Below, in pieces: positions 1-20,541 of a stretch of 64,000 nt of DNA. The notes beneath the pieces are model-generated. The model did no database searches. It had not been told where the DNA came from and saw only the letters and a program-made list of their open reading frames with translations. The stretch is from Megamerina dolium. Taxonomy: Eukaryota > Arthropoda > Insecta > Diptera > Megamerinidae. The translations under genes and the position numbers were made by a program. How positions within the stretch are numbered: position 1 is the first letter of the stretch; every line of letters begins with the position of its first letter. The stretch covers positions 40,897,140 to 40,961,139 of the forward strand of contig OY978526.1 of assembly GCA_963854835.1 (NCBI GenBank), given 5' to 3'.

Positions 1-367
1 TATATTACAACTACAATTTTTCACAAATTATTAAACGTTGATTATTTTTTAATATCTTTAAATCATGAAATCACCGGATGGCTCACCTTGTGTGTGCATA
101 TATGTATGAAAAAAAGAAAAAAAATAACAACATGATAAAAATTAAAAACTAAGCAATAAACTAGCAAAGAAACAGCAAAATATCTAATAAGAGAGACGGA
201 AAAAAAAAATCGTTCTAAGGGGGAAAATATATACTCCTATGTGCATATATACATAAACGTATGTATATAAACACCATATGTGCATATATACATTTCTGAA
301 CCGGCTGCATAAGACGGATTTTTTCGTGCTGCACATTCGCACACTCGCATACGCATAAGCGATATAT

Positions 368-445
<78 letters not shown>

Positions 446-2760
446 CCCAAGAACAGAATGGAAAAGATAAATATGTACATGAGAAAAAAAAAAAAGAAGA
501 GGAATAAACGAAAATGCAGGAAAATGTTGCAAACAAGAAGAAAATTAAAACGTAAAAAGATAAAAGTGCTGCTCTTGCTGGAAAAGAAAAAGCATGTTGC
601 ATGCACCACAGATATACCCACTTACATATGTGAAAAATAGCCGCCACACAACTGAACAATAATATGTAGTGAGAGCAAAGACACACGCAGAAGACAGACC
701 GGCAAGATATCAAGACATTGACTTGGCAGCGTCGTCAATTACATTGATGATGTACACTTTAGAACATATTCTTATTGTTGTTTTTGTTGTGTTTTCTTAT
801 ATTGTTTTTTCTCAGATAGATGCATTCTGATACATTCGCACTAGAAATTATATACTCGTATAAAAGCATTACCTACACATATAAATAAGTACGTGTTTGA
901 ATGCAAGCATACGCTTCGATAGTATTCTCTGATTCCTGCAAGAATATTGGATGCAAGTTCTTCTTTATACAGACGTACACACAGATACACACTCGTACGT
1001 AGATGCAAATACAGAGAAGCACATATTAAAGTGCTCAAATATCAAATTGTTATCATAGTTTGGCTCATTTGATTTGCTTTGAATGGCTTTTTTGTTTTTT
1101 TGTGCATTTTAGAAATGAATATTTCTTCCTTGTTAATTCGTAGTGTGATCAATACTCGCAACTTTTTAAGAAAGTCTTGATTTGGCTGCTGTTGTGATAA
1201 TACGAATATTTTGTTGTTTCTGCAGAATTTACATGCAAATGCATATTTTTTACATACATTGGTACTGGTGGTTTTATGCACCCAATTGGAATATTATAGT
1301 ACTGCAGACAAAGGTATATTTGAAAATATTTTAACCTACATTTGAGAGCATTTTGGGAGCATGAAATGGAAAGGAATTGTCAGCTTTCTTGGTAGTTTAT
1401 ATATTAAATTGATTATAATATATAATATGTTTCCAGATCCAACAGTCGTAGTCTATTATAACCATCTATATGTGCAAACTATAACGTGTATACTAATGTC
1501 ATATTTGAACGCATATCACATAGAAGCTGTGTAGTATTTATACAAATATTCTGAATATGAACTAGTAATAGAATTTTAGCAATAGTTCTAAACTGAAAGG
1601 ATTTCTAAGTTAATATTTTTATTTGTATTAAACAAAATAATTGTCAATTCCGTTGTATTTGTAATTAAATGTATTTTTTAGTTGTGCTTCAAAAGGCATG
1701 CAACCGAACGAATGAGTAATATTGAATCATCTAAAGTTTGTTTCTTTTCTTCTTAATATTTTCTCGAAGAATGTCATACTAAGTAGTAAGCAACCATATT
1801 GTTAGGAACAATTACTAAAGATTATTTTGGGCTCTTTAGAATTTATCCTGAGCCGATTTTTGCACATGGCTCGTTATTGCATCAGTTCCAAATCCATGCA
1901 AATAGGAATTTTATGATCGTAGTTGAAACATTGCCGCCTGGGCTTTCATGCATACGAGTACCTATAACACATATGCCTTTTTATATGCATATGCATTCAT
2001 GTGTGTTAATAATGAAAGGAATAAATACAATCAAGTTTTTTGTATCATAGTATTACAACACACAAAATTGTATCTTGCGGGATGTATATAAAATCTCATT
2101 AAAAATAGGAAGTAAATTGAGTGTATATATATTTTTCGTTTTCAATCTAACCACATTGTTGCATTGCTTTCATTATAAGATTGTAATTACATGTGTATAT
2201 AATATTGAATAAGAACTTGCAGTGATTACAGGTTGTTTCTATGTATGTACATTATTTAAAAAAAAATATCTGTGAGAACTGCTTATCTTCGTAAAATGCT
2301 TCAACTCATAAACATACATTTACTTATGCATATGTGCATTAGAACTTGGAGAATAAAAAAAATAAATACATATATTCTGAAGATGTGTAACATAGCATAC
2401 AACAGGTTGATGCAGTTGTATACGTGTATGTATGTATATACACATTGTATATATGCATGTGTCTAGTATGTCTCTGAGTCGTGTGGGCGCATTCTGAATA
2501 TTTTTAAAAACAGTTAAGTAACAGGTTATCAATGCAGTTGTAACAATTGTAGTATATTACTGTGCACGTCGCAACAAAAACCATAATAAGTGGAGTGATA
2601 ACGACTGAGACTGTAGAAAGGCTAGCAAAGCAGAAATTAGAATTCGAGTTTTTTATTTCTGTAATAAACACATACATAGGTAGTAACGTAAAAGCTGTTT
2701 TATTAAGAGAAATCTCGCTAATCATCTTATTGATATTGTTATAAGTGCTGTAATTTTTAG
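1..2760. other. AT-rich non-coding DNA, probably kibra intron
   Basis: I see no gene here. The open frames are short and come from A/T-rich low-complexity sequence and the dinucleotide tract at 372-443. The stretch lies downstream of the first kibra exon on the minus strand, so it is probably intronic. That is inference: no kibra exon was found between here and 10.7 kb. Confidence 0.5.
372..443. repeat. (AT)n microsatellite
   Basis: An uninterrupted TA/AT dinucleotide run of about 72 bp. It creates false Tyr-Ile open frames on both strands. Confidence 0.95.
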
Positions 2761-2945
2761 TTCTGAGAAAAACAAATTAAAAGTCGTAAATATTGTTGAT
2801 TTGAAAATTAAATTCGAATTTTTTAAATATTAGTAAATAGAATTATATTTGTGTCACTATGTATAGCAGTAGCGCAGCAGCAAAATACTAGAAAATTTAA
2901 TTTCAAATCGACTTTTGACTTTTTATCTCGTTTTGTTTTTCTATT
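2761..2945. repeat. Imperfect inverted repeat, MITE-like
   Basis: The left arm (2765-2815) and right arm (2893-2942) are imperfect reverse complements. They share the blocks GAAAAACAAA, AAAAGTC, GATTTGAAA and TTAAAT in inverted order, separated by about 80 bp. This could be a small degraded foldback or MITE, or a chance AT-rich palindrome. I found no target-site duplication. Confidence 0.35.
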
Positions 2946-5761
<2,816 letters not shown>

Positions 5762-5773
5762 ATGAGGATAAAT

Positions 5774-6811
5774 CATGATGGAATAATAAAAGGTGCTGTA
5801 CGTAGTGGCAGGCACGTTTTGACACTCCCCAAGCTCAATGTTGTATTTCGGAAGTACGGGAAACGTAACTAAATCATACTTACTTTAGGATCAAATGAAA
5901 TATGCATATCCGTGATTCTTGGTATTACAGATAATTTATACCGTATTATTTAGAAAAAAGAACATCATTTACCTTTTTTAAATAATTTAGAATTTGCTCT
6001 AAATTACGAATTTTTACTATATACATAAGCCAGTACTAAAAATATTAGGTTTTTCATTGAAGGCATTGAAAGGTTTTATGTTGAAATGAAACACAATTCT
6101 TGTGAACAGACTGTTGTATATTTGATCGTTATATGTTATTTTTGTCAAAACGCAAAATGTCAAAATCTGTTCAGGCAGAGTCAAAATTATTAACCCTCTA
6201 GCAGAGTACAAGATGATGCATTTTTATTCTTTTATTTTTTAAAATAAAATAATGGATTTTAGTGTATTTTGTTACTATTTTTAATTATTGTAAGAAATAA
6301 GCAAATATTTACAAGTTGATATAATTGGAATAAAATTAATAATACTTGAAAAGATGTTTGCACAACCAGGGGAGTAAAGTATAAAAAATTTTTGAATTTT
6401 TCACTTTGATATATTTCAAAAAGCTGTCTTCGTTTTCTTCTGTACACTTACTTGAAAGCGGAAGCGTCAAAATTACCCTCTTTGTTTAAATTTTGAAATA
6501 GCACACTCAACAAATATGGGCTGCAAAATAAAACTATAAAAGTATACAACGGAACATGATGTGAAATGACTAATTGAGTTTTAAATTGAAAAAATCTAAA
6601 TTAAATATAAAATCTGAACGAAAAGGATTAAAAGCAATGATGAAAAAAACTCCAGCAATGCACCTCCATTGTTTTACATGAAAGTAAATTATAAAGTACT
6701 TTTTATAAATTTTTTTTTGAAAATTAAACATTACTAATTTGCTAGGGGAACGAGAATTGTCAAACTAGAAAGAGATAGAATCCTACGTACAGCACCTTTT
6801 ATTATTCCATT
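5774..6811. mobile_element. Non-autonomous inverted-repeat DNA transposon, ~1.04 kb
   Basis: The ends are inverted copies of a ~27-bp sequence: ATGGAATAATAAAAGG followed by TGCTGTACGTAG, at 5778-5805 on the left and inverted at 6784-6810 on the right. Weaker terminal similarity continues inward as a GTTTTGACA / GTTTGACA block and a run of C residues. The 12-mer ATGAGGATAAAT lies outside both ends (5762-5773 and 6812-6823) and could be a target-site duplication, though 12 bp is unusual for cut-and-paste elements. The interior is AT-rich with only short open frames and no transposase I recognise. The superfamily is not assigned. Confidence 0.7.
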
Positions 6812-6823
6812 ATGAGGATAAAT

Positions 6824-12920
<6,097 letters not shown>

Positions 12921-15900
12921 GATTAGCTTAATTCGAAGAGAGAATAAATTAATTTTTGAGCGTTTGTCAGAGCAGTCTAAATTAGAAGTGATCTGAAATT
13001 AAGATTCTTAATGGATATTGACCGAAATTTTAATTGAAATATATATTTAAGTACCTATATTGATCATTTTAATTGAATCTAATGGAGTTATCATCACCAT
13101 CATCATCATATACTAAGGTTTTTCAAAATATGTCCTCTAAACAGATTTGAAACTGTATGGGCGATTAAAAGCGTATAAATTATATTTATTATTTTTATAA
13201 AAATAATAAATACAAAAAAATAGCCTACCTATCTACCTACAGTATTTGTATAAATTCTTAAAGAATTCTTTTCTATCTCACTCTCTCTCTCTCTGGCTCT
13301 CCTTCTCTCATGAACACAGTGGAGTCTTTTTATTGGGTTTAATGCCAACACCTGCAAATGTTCTACACCCATATCTGTGAATATGTGGATAAATAGACAC
13401 ACACACACACACACACAGTTATATGTATAAAATAAAGAATTTATAAGAATTCTACAAATAAATTCAATCAATTTATACAATTTATTCCAAGTAAAATGGT
13501 AATAATCATCAAAATGATGATTGAGTCTATATGTGTATGTATGTATATGTGGTGGATAACATTCCTCTTCACAAAATCTACATATTGTATACGAACGTCA
13601 GTCAGCTATCTAAATATATGTACATACACAATCAAACACACATACACATGTTTGCAATCGTAAAAATATTATCAGCATACATCTATTCGTACGTATAACA
13701 TACATATAGATTCATTTAACATTCCAACAAGTTTCTAATTTTGGCCGCATTTTTTTCATGGCGGCGCAGCGATCGTATACAAAACGGGACATAAGAAGAG
13801 CATGATAGTGAGAAAGACAAATAAACACAGAGAGAGAGAGAGAGCGAGAAATATTTGTGGCCATTTGTTTTTGAAAGATACACGTATTCAGCAATATCAC
13901 GCATGCAGCTGATACAAAATCGGCGGTACGAAATCTAAACAAGAGAGGGTAGGTACACTGCATACGTATTTACGATACTCGTATTTTGGTGTGGTGTAAG
14001 CAATTGATCGTATACGCGAAGGAAGACTGTGTACCCGCTGAAGTGAATCGTATGATATTTCGTCTCATTCTCGACCTCGTCGCTCCATCAACATTCCCAT
14101 CACATCACATAATGTAAACGCAAGTGCGATTTAACAACTGTGACATTCCATTCGACAACAACAAATTACATAGAAACAGCCAAGCCAACTCAACGGGCAT
14201 ACTGATATGGATATATGTACGTATGGGCATATAGTATATTGTATGTTGCTGGCGAGTATCTACTTGGGCTGTTTTTATTTTGTTGTATCTTTCAAAATGT
14301 TGAATTTTTGTATGTTTCTACATAGCAAATGAGTGCACGAGTATATGTGTCTGTGTGTGTGTGTTTGTGAATGTAATTATTTAATTTTATTTTTGTTATT
14401 GCTGCTGCTGCTGTTGCTGCTGCTGCTGGTCGTTCGTCGAATTAATCAGATTTTTTTTTTCTTTTCATAATTTTGAGTTCGTTTCATTTCATTTCATTTG
14501 ACTGCTGTGGGCATGTTATTGGTATAGCAATGTATTTACAATGTACACATGCACTGGTCGATTTGTATGTATGTGCGCTGTATTGTGAGCAGCAAACAGA
14601 AGCGAGAAAAAAAATATGTGTATCTTTGTAAACAAAACAATCAACAGTTTATCTGACATTTATGTGGCCCCGCATTCTTTAGATAAATTCTGATCGATCT
14701 GGAATTTGTATTGTGTAATGACGAGCACGACGGTGATGATGACGACGATGACGACGACGGCGACCATTCTTCGTCGTGTTGTAGAGTATTTTATATACGT
14801 ATGTATGTATAATGCCTGATTGAAAAGATGCAGGGGGCGTTTTTAAACATTTTTTCTGGTTTTTGATTTTTTTTTTCTGTTTTTGAATTATTGAAGGCCG
14901 TAGCTAGCAAAGGTTTATGATTTCACATGTGTTCGTTATGAAGACAGTGAAAAAAGATAAAAGAAAAAGAATTAAATCCTCTTTACTTGTGGTTTAAATT
15001 TATTTAACTTGAGGTGAAATTTCCATTCTTAGCATTCTTTAAGCGATTAACTACCTACTATATATCATTATGCTTTCTTTTTGCTTTATTCATTTATTTA
15101 TTTTTTGTCATAAGACTCTTGTAGGTATCAAATTTGAGTGCATTCTTTTGATAATAATAAAACATTGGAAATTTGATAAAGAAAAAAAAAGGTCATTGCC
15201 CTGAAAATCGATCATGTCGGGAGAAGAAATGTATCGTTATAAAGATGAATTGGTTAGTGCATACAACCTATTAGACATTGCCTCCACACAAAAACAATCC
15301 ATTATAATCTCCCCACAAACTGATTGTGCGTGAATTAATTTATAATTCAAATATGTTGCTTATTCTATTCTCGGCTGCATTACACAATTTACACTATTTC
15401 ATAATTATAATCATTTGGTCTTTTTTTCCCATTATATTACCAACACAATCTTACATTTATGTGCTTACCAACATTCTAATGCACTAGCCCGAGCCGATTT
15501 GCAAATGTTTACTAAACTCGAATGAAGACGAAATTCTAAAAATGCCTTCAATTTTCTTTTGCGACAAAACACACGCATACATACATAAAAAGGAGAACTG
15601 TATGCGATTACTGCATGTAAATACAATTCATATATACGACGAGTGTAAGTACATACCTGCATAAGTGTATGCTGCATGCTTGTATATGAAAGTTCGAAAG
15701 TTCGAAAGCGCAAGAAACAATATAAAAAATAGCAAAATAAATACAAAACATACACACACGTAGGCACAACAAACAAGCAAATATCTATAATTTGCAAAGT
15801 GAAGGCAACTTGCTATCATTTTCTGTACGCCTAGTTAACAGCGTAAATTTGTGTATGTACAAATGGACAATTTCATCATGATTTTTCTTACTTGTATATT

Positions 15901-15969
15901 GGATGTGTGTAAGCAGCTGCCGTCAGTATGTGACTGACTATAAAATATGTTATTAATATTTACTATACA

Positions 15970-16039
<70 letters not shown>

Positions 16040-16329
16040 CAAATTATATGAATTTTTGTTGAAATTATTGTATATACTTAATATTCATTTGGAAGTTTGA
16101 AAGAAACTCAAAAGAGCCGATATTAAATTGATTGGCGACTGATGTTTATATACATTGTTTAGATACAATCAAATCGTCGAAATATTTATCATATGCATGA
16201 ACCGAAGCTAATAATGGGAATAATCCCATACTTAGCCAGGACACATACCTAAGGGAATATGATTATTCAGAGTTGTTACATTAATATATTTATTATATTT
16301 ATTTTTTAAGAAAGAATATTGTATAACAA
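12921..16329. other. Intergenic AT-rich DNA
   Basis: I recognise no gene. It holds microsatellites: (CA)n at 13398-13418, (GA)n at about 13830-13844, a GCT/GTT run near 14400-14430, a GACGAC run near 14735-14762 and the long (AT)n tract at 15971-16036. The open frames are short and low in complexity. Confidence 0.5.
15971..16036. repeat. (AT)n microsatellite
   Basis: About 65 bp of pure TA/AT dinucleotide repeat. Confidence 0.95.
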
Positions 16330-16905
16330 GAATGCATTCTTATACAGTACGTCAAGAAACATAAAGAACCATTGTAATAAACAAAATCTTACATACATCG
16401 CCAACATGAACTATTCGCTTGGGACCGGATGGAAGCGAGTTCCACAGTCCAATAGCGTTGACGAAGAAGAAACGACTAGAATTCAAATGAGTGGATTATG
16501 TAGATTGTAAAAAGTGTATTGTGAATTGTGTATTGAATCGCACTGTTTAATGCTAGTGTAAGTTTACGTTGAGATGTGGAATCCAATTTACTATAAATAA
16601 CAGTGAAGTATGTAATGTAGGGAACTGCTAATTGTTTTGCCAAGTTAACTCTAACTGAAGACGGAGTGTATTCAGCTGAAAAGTGAAGGACACGTAAAGT
16701 ATAATATATTCTAGAGACCACTCCATTAGTGTGGTTATCCTCGAGTTAATCGAAAAACCTAAACTTCCCAATGGAGATTGGTTGAATAGCTAGAAAGCAT
16801 ATATTCTTCTTCGATATAGGAAATATCTTCGATTTCAAAGGATGTATGCTCAACTTGCTCTTCTCTGCCCATGAGTTAATGGAATGGAGGTCAGCATTAA
16901 GTTTT
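16330..16905 (-). pseudogene. Non-LTR retrotransposon reverse-transcriptase remnant (3' part)
   Basis: Read on the minus strand in shifting frames, three blocks fit the C-terminal half of an insect non-LTR reverse transcriptase, in the right order. Around 16902-16800 is LNADLHSINSWAEKSKLSIH...KSK, the region after the catalytic YADD where L-x-x-I-x-x-W and N/S-K-S-K are conserved. Around 16711-16530 is LRVLHFSAEYTPS...LAKQLAVPYITYF, the thumb-like block. Around 16480-16380 is RRFFFVNAIGLWNSLPS, the C-terminal F-x-x-R/N...WNSLP block. Frameshifts and stops separate them. No tail or target duplication was found. The clade is uncertain. Confidence 0.65.
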
Positions 16906-17089
16906 ATTTTAATATTCAATTATAACCTGGGTTAAAAAAATGTTTCTTTTTAAAACATAAAATAGGTACTATATAGTTTGTGTATATTGAGAAATTCACA
17001 AGCTAACTGACACACAGTGTTTCGACTAGTGGAAATTACTCTCAAATCTATTTGCATTAATGTCGGTTGCTTGGATATTGTGGCAGGCC

Positions 17090-17215
17090 TCTCTGAGCAT
17101 CTATTTCTTTATTTTAGCCGGTTACGAATTGCAGAACTCTAGTCCTGATCTTTGTCACGGAGGTTTTCAAAAATCTTCCAATGGAAAATTGTTGCTGCTT
17201 TAAGAAGTGGCAATT
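17090..17215 (-). mobile_element. Strongly decayed SINE fragment
   Basis: The middle part of the SINE family described at 22074 is recognisable in minus orientation: TTTAGCCGGTTACGAATTGCAG, GATCTTTGTCACGG and TGGAAAATTGTTGCTG correspond to conserved blocks of the better copies. The tRNA-like head and the tail are missing. It is the oldest-looking copy in the window. Confidence 0.55.
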
Positions 17216-17799
17216 GCATATCTATATCATTTGATAAAATATGGCATCCAGATTTGATGAATACACATAAATAGGTTTTACGTTACTATTTCTTACCACT
17301 TATACCGCGACACTGCTATAGCAGCCAGTAGTAAGGAACCACATTTATCTACGAATCGATGTAAATGATTTAGATGCATAGTGGAATAGATGGCTCATAA
17401 AAGAAAATTCCACGAAATCAGTCCAAATAACTTTCACACTACGTAATAATACATGTCCTCTAGTAGCGCTCAACAATTGTCGTCTGCCCATGCAGATCAT
17501 ACTATATATCTTGGACTTCACATGACGGAAAACTCATATGGCAGCATCACATTATGACCAAACGGAAACAACAACATATTTGGATACTATAATTGAATTC
17601 AATTGTTATTCATATATCTACAACCTTTGGTTTTAGTCAATAGAAATTTAATATTTTGTAAAAAGTAAAATATGTAATGAATTCCGAAGGATCTTCTTTA
17701 CTCATGTCAGTTTTTGTAGTAGAATGAGAGATTGAATTTTAAGAAAAAATTGAGTTAAAAAAATAAATTGCTACCTCCTCAGCGTTTGAAGATCCTCAA

Positions 17800-18097
17800 C
17801 ATAACCAAATTTTAAGGAATGAGATAAGAAACCACCTATTTGCTGATTACGAATTCGCTTTCGATAGTCAGGCGAGGGATTATCTTTTTAAAACAATGTA
17901 TTAGTTCGATGTTCCTGCTAAATTCATTCGATTTTGAATGACACTGCGGAACTTTCGTTGTGCAACGAAAATCGGGAAAACTTCACTCCCCAGACGACAA
18001 GGGAGACAAAGTAAAATTTTCTTCAATCTTATTATGGAGAAAATGATACGAAATACTGATTATCGACACAATGGCGCTATCTTTAATAAAAATGTGC
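17800..18097 (+). pseudogene. RTE-like reverse transcriptase fragment
   Basis: Plus-strand reading with frame changes gives HLFADYEFAFDS (motif A region, equivalent to HHLFIDFKAAYDS), then VPAKFIRF...LRNFRCATKIGK, then FFNLIMEKMIRNTDYR and GAIFNKNVQL. These are in the order expected for RTE-type insect reverse transcriptases, where the segment before the YADD motif ends FFNI-LE-IVR...RSVQL. Stops and indels break every frame. The match ends where the tandem-repeat element at 18098 begins, so the catalytic YADD block is absent. Confidence 0.65.
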
Positions 18098-18954
18098 AAC
18101 TACCATATTAACCTAAGTATTAATTATGATTGTTTTAGACAGAAGATTGCAGAAGCTGCAGCTATCTCAATTTAAAAGAAATTCGGTCATTCTGTATGGG
18201 AGCCACTATAAACAATGGACGTGGCTGGCCCATTTCTTGTGAGTATATTTGCTCTTACAATACTAATCCACACCTTAAATCTGGTTGTTCTACGCTGAAT
18301 AGTTTGTAAGTTATGGGGCTTAAAAGTTCTAGTTTGATTCCCTCGACTTTGTAAGGGAGACCCATGAAGGAGTGAGCGTGGCACACTGCCATATTATATC
18401 CGACTGACATGTTAATCTAAGTGTCAATCATGGTTATTCTGGACAAAAGATTGTAGAAGTTACAGCTGTTTCAATTTAAAAGAAGTACAGACACTTTGTA
18501 TGAGAGCTACGGTAAAAAGTAGGCGTGGCTCACCCACTTTTGGAGAGGTTATATAGTAGTATAATATAACTCTATGTGCTAAATATTGTTGTCCCAAGTG
18601 GTATATTATGTGAGTTATAGCAAGCTAAAGTTTTAGAAAATTCAAAGTTAGTCGCATTGAATGCTTGGTGTGGGTGTGGCTATTGACCGATCATGACCAA
18701 TATTAATCCTCTCCGTACCCTTGGATCAAAGGTTACTTATGCCAAATTTTGTGAAAATAGCTCAATATTTCCTCAAGTTATTGTGAAAACCAGCCAGGTG
18801 ACAGACAGACGGACGGACATCGTTAAATCGGAAATTTAAGCGACGCTGATCACGAATATATATCTATATCTATATCTCCGGAGATTCCTTCCGGAGTGGT
18901 CACAAACATCTGACCGAAATGAATATACCTTGCATATTGCATTATGCAGGGTAT
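18098..18954 (-). repeat. Short inverted relative of the 4-kb tandem-repeat element
   Basis: In minus orientation this starts at 18954 with the same end as the big element at 47855 (ATACCCTGCATAATGC). It continues through the same GTCC/GTCT microsatellite (rc near 18797-18825), the same CACCTGGCTGG block, and monomers recognisable by GGCGTGG (rc of CCACGCC) near 18230, 18380, 18525 and 18675. It holds roughly five diverged monomers, not the higher-order array. It has no protein-coding content. Confidence 0.8.
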
Positions 18955-19240
18955 AAAAAGGTATACCTTATCCGAAGCATTGGCGATTTTTTCATAACAA
19001 GTGTATTCATAAATTCGAACTTTACATCACATATGATATTGGCAATAGTAATGCTTAATACCCACACGCGAGCACCAAAAAGTGCATTAGAATCGAAAGA
19101 ATATTCAAATCACTTACTCTCAAGAATTACCAAATTTATGGTGTCATTTGACTAAACATTCAACTTTACATAGGCGGACTATGCCAGGTAATAAGCATCA
19201 GGCATTAGCATTCATACCTAGGTGAATATGTGCGTGTATA

Positions 19241-20539
19241 AAGGGTTATCCATTTTGCGGTTTCAAAAGTAAATGTAAATAAAACACATATAAAATATTT
19301 TTTATCATGATATTTCTTTTTTATTATAAAGTTTGAACGTTGACATTATGTGTGAAATACTATATCATTTAAATGACTACCACGCGAATTGTTGCAAGCA
19401 TCGATTCTTTTGAGGTAATTTTCGACCACTTTTTGACACATATTGGGCGGTATCTCAGCCATAACGTGACGAATGTTGGTTTTTAGGTGCTCAAGAGTTA
19501 AAGGTTTATCTGCATAAACACGGTCTTAGCCCCACAAAAAAAAGTCAAGCGGTGTCAAATCGCATGATCTTGGTGGCCACTTGATATCGCCACGACGAGA
19601 AATTACGCGGACAGAAAATTTCTCTTGCAATAAAGCCATATTCGCTCGAGTTGTATGGCATGTGGCACCGTCTTGTTGAAACCACATATTCTCTAAGTCG
19701 TATTCTTCAATAGCAGGCAAAAAAAAGTCGGTTATCATATGACAATAACGCTCCGAATTGACGGTGACAGTCGTTCCATCGTCGTTTTCGAAGAAGTAAG
19801 GTCCAATCACACCTCCGGACCAAAGAGCGCACCAAGCAGTGACTTTTTGTGGATGTAGTGGCCTCTCTTCAATTACTTGAGGATTCTCAGAACCCCAAAT
19901 ACGACAATTTTGTTTGTTAACATACCCACCGAGTGAGAAATGTGCTTCGTCGCTGAAGAAAATTTTGTTCGAAAAATCGCCGTCCACCGCCTGTTGTTCA
20001 AGCACCCATTCGACGTATCTACGACGTTGTGAATGGTCAGCTGGCTTCAGTTGTTGTGTGAGCTGGATTTTATATGGATGTAGGTGTAGATCCAAATGCA
20101 AAATACGCCATAATGTGCCGTAAGACAGTCCTAATTCCTGAGAACGACGAGGAATCGACACATTCGGGTCTTCGGCAACACTTTCACTTACAGCAGCGAT
20201 ATTTTCGGTGGTACGAGCGAAACGATGATGCACAGGCCTTACAATATCTGTAACCGATCCAGTCTCTTCATATTTCTTCACAATTTTGCCAATTGCTTGC
20301 GTAGTTGGACAATTATGTAAACCATAATCTCCTCTTAAAGCACGATATGTGGCTGTGGCAGAATCACCATTTTTGTAGTAGGTTTTTACAATTTTAATGC
20401 GTTGTGAGATAGTTAAGCGATCCATTTTCGCAAATGTCAGACTTTGAACTGAAAAAGAAAGAAATTGTTTGAACAACTCAGTTTGACAGATGTCGAATTC
20501 TAGCCCTATACTTTTGAAACCGCGAAATGGATAACCCTT
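19241..20539 (-). mobile_element. Mariner element, DD41D (rosa-type), copy 1
   Basis: A near full-length element of 1299 bp. The ends are ~31-bp inverted repeats starting AAGGGTTATCCATTT and ending TTTCAAAAGTA, with one mismatch between ends. A TA dinucleotide lies immediately outside each end (19239-19240 and 20540-20541), the normal Tc1/mariner target duplication. A single transposase gene occupies the minus strand. The copy at 52979 is nearly identical in sequence and length, which indicates recent activity of the family. Confidence 0.93.
19346..20425 (-). pseudogene. DD41D mariner transposase, one premature stop
   Basis: The transposase cuts and rejoins the element's own ends at TA sites. 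The protein starts MDRLT (ATG at 20423-20425), with a helix-turn-helix-rich N-terminus over about residues 1-110. The catalytic triad is visible: Asp159 in FFSDEAHF, Asp252 in WFQQDGATCHTTR, and Asp294 in CDLTPLDFFLWG. The gap between the second and third Asp is 41 residues, the DD41D signature of the rosa subfamily. An in-frame TAA at 19526-19528 follows FFLWG at codon 300. Relative to copy 2, six bases are missing there (frame kept), and the deletion itself creates the stop. Beyond it the frame stays open to a natural TAA at 19346-19348. Without read-through the last ~60 residues are lost, so it is probably inactive. Confidence 0.92.
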
Positions 20540-20541
20540 TA

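Noticed and set aside
184..713. Open frames of 145 and 158 residues on the minus strand
   Set aside because: They run through the (AT)n tract, giving a Tyr-Ile repeat, and the rest is Phe/Leu-rich low complexity. No motif or coding bias.
19914..20123. 69-residue frame antisense to the transposase, identical at 53402-53611
   Set aside because: It is a shadow of the conserved transposase coding sequence on the other strand. Its presence in both mariner copies is explained by copying.
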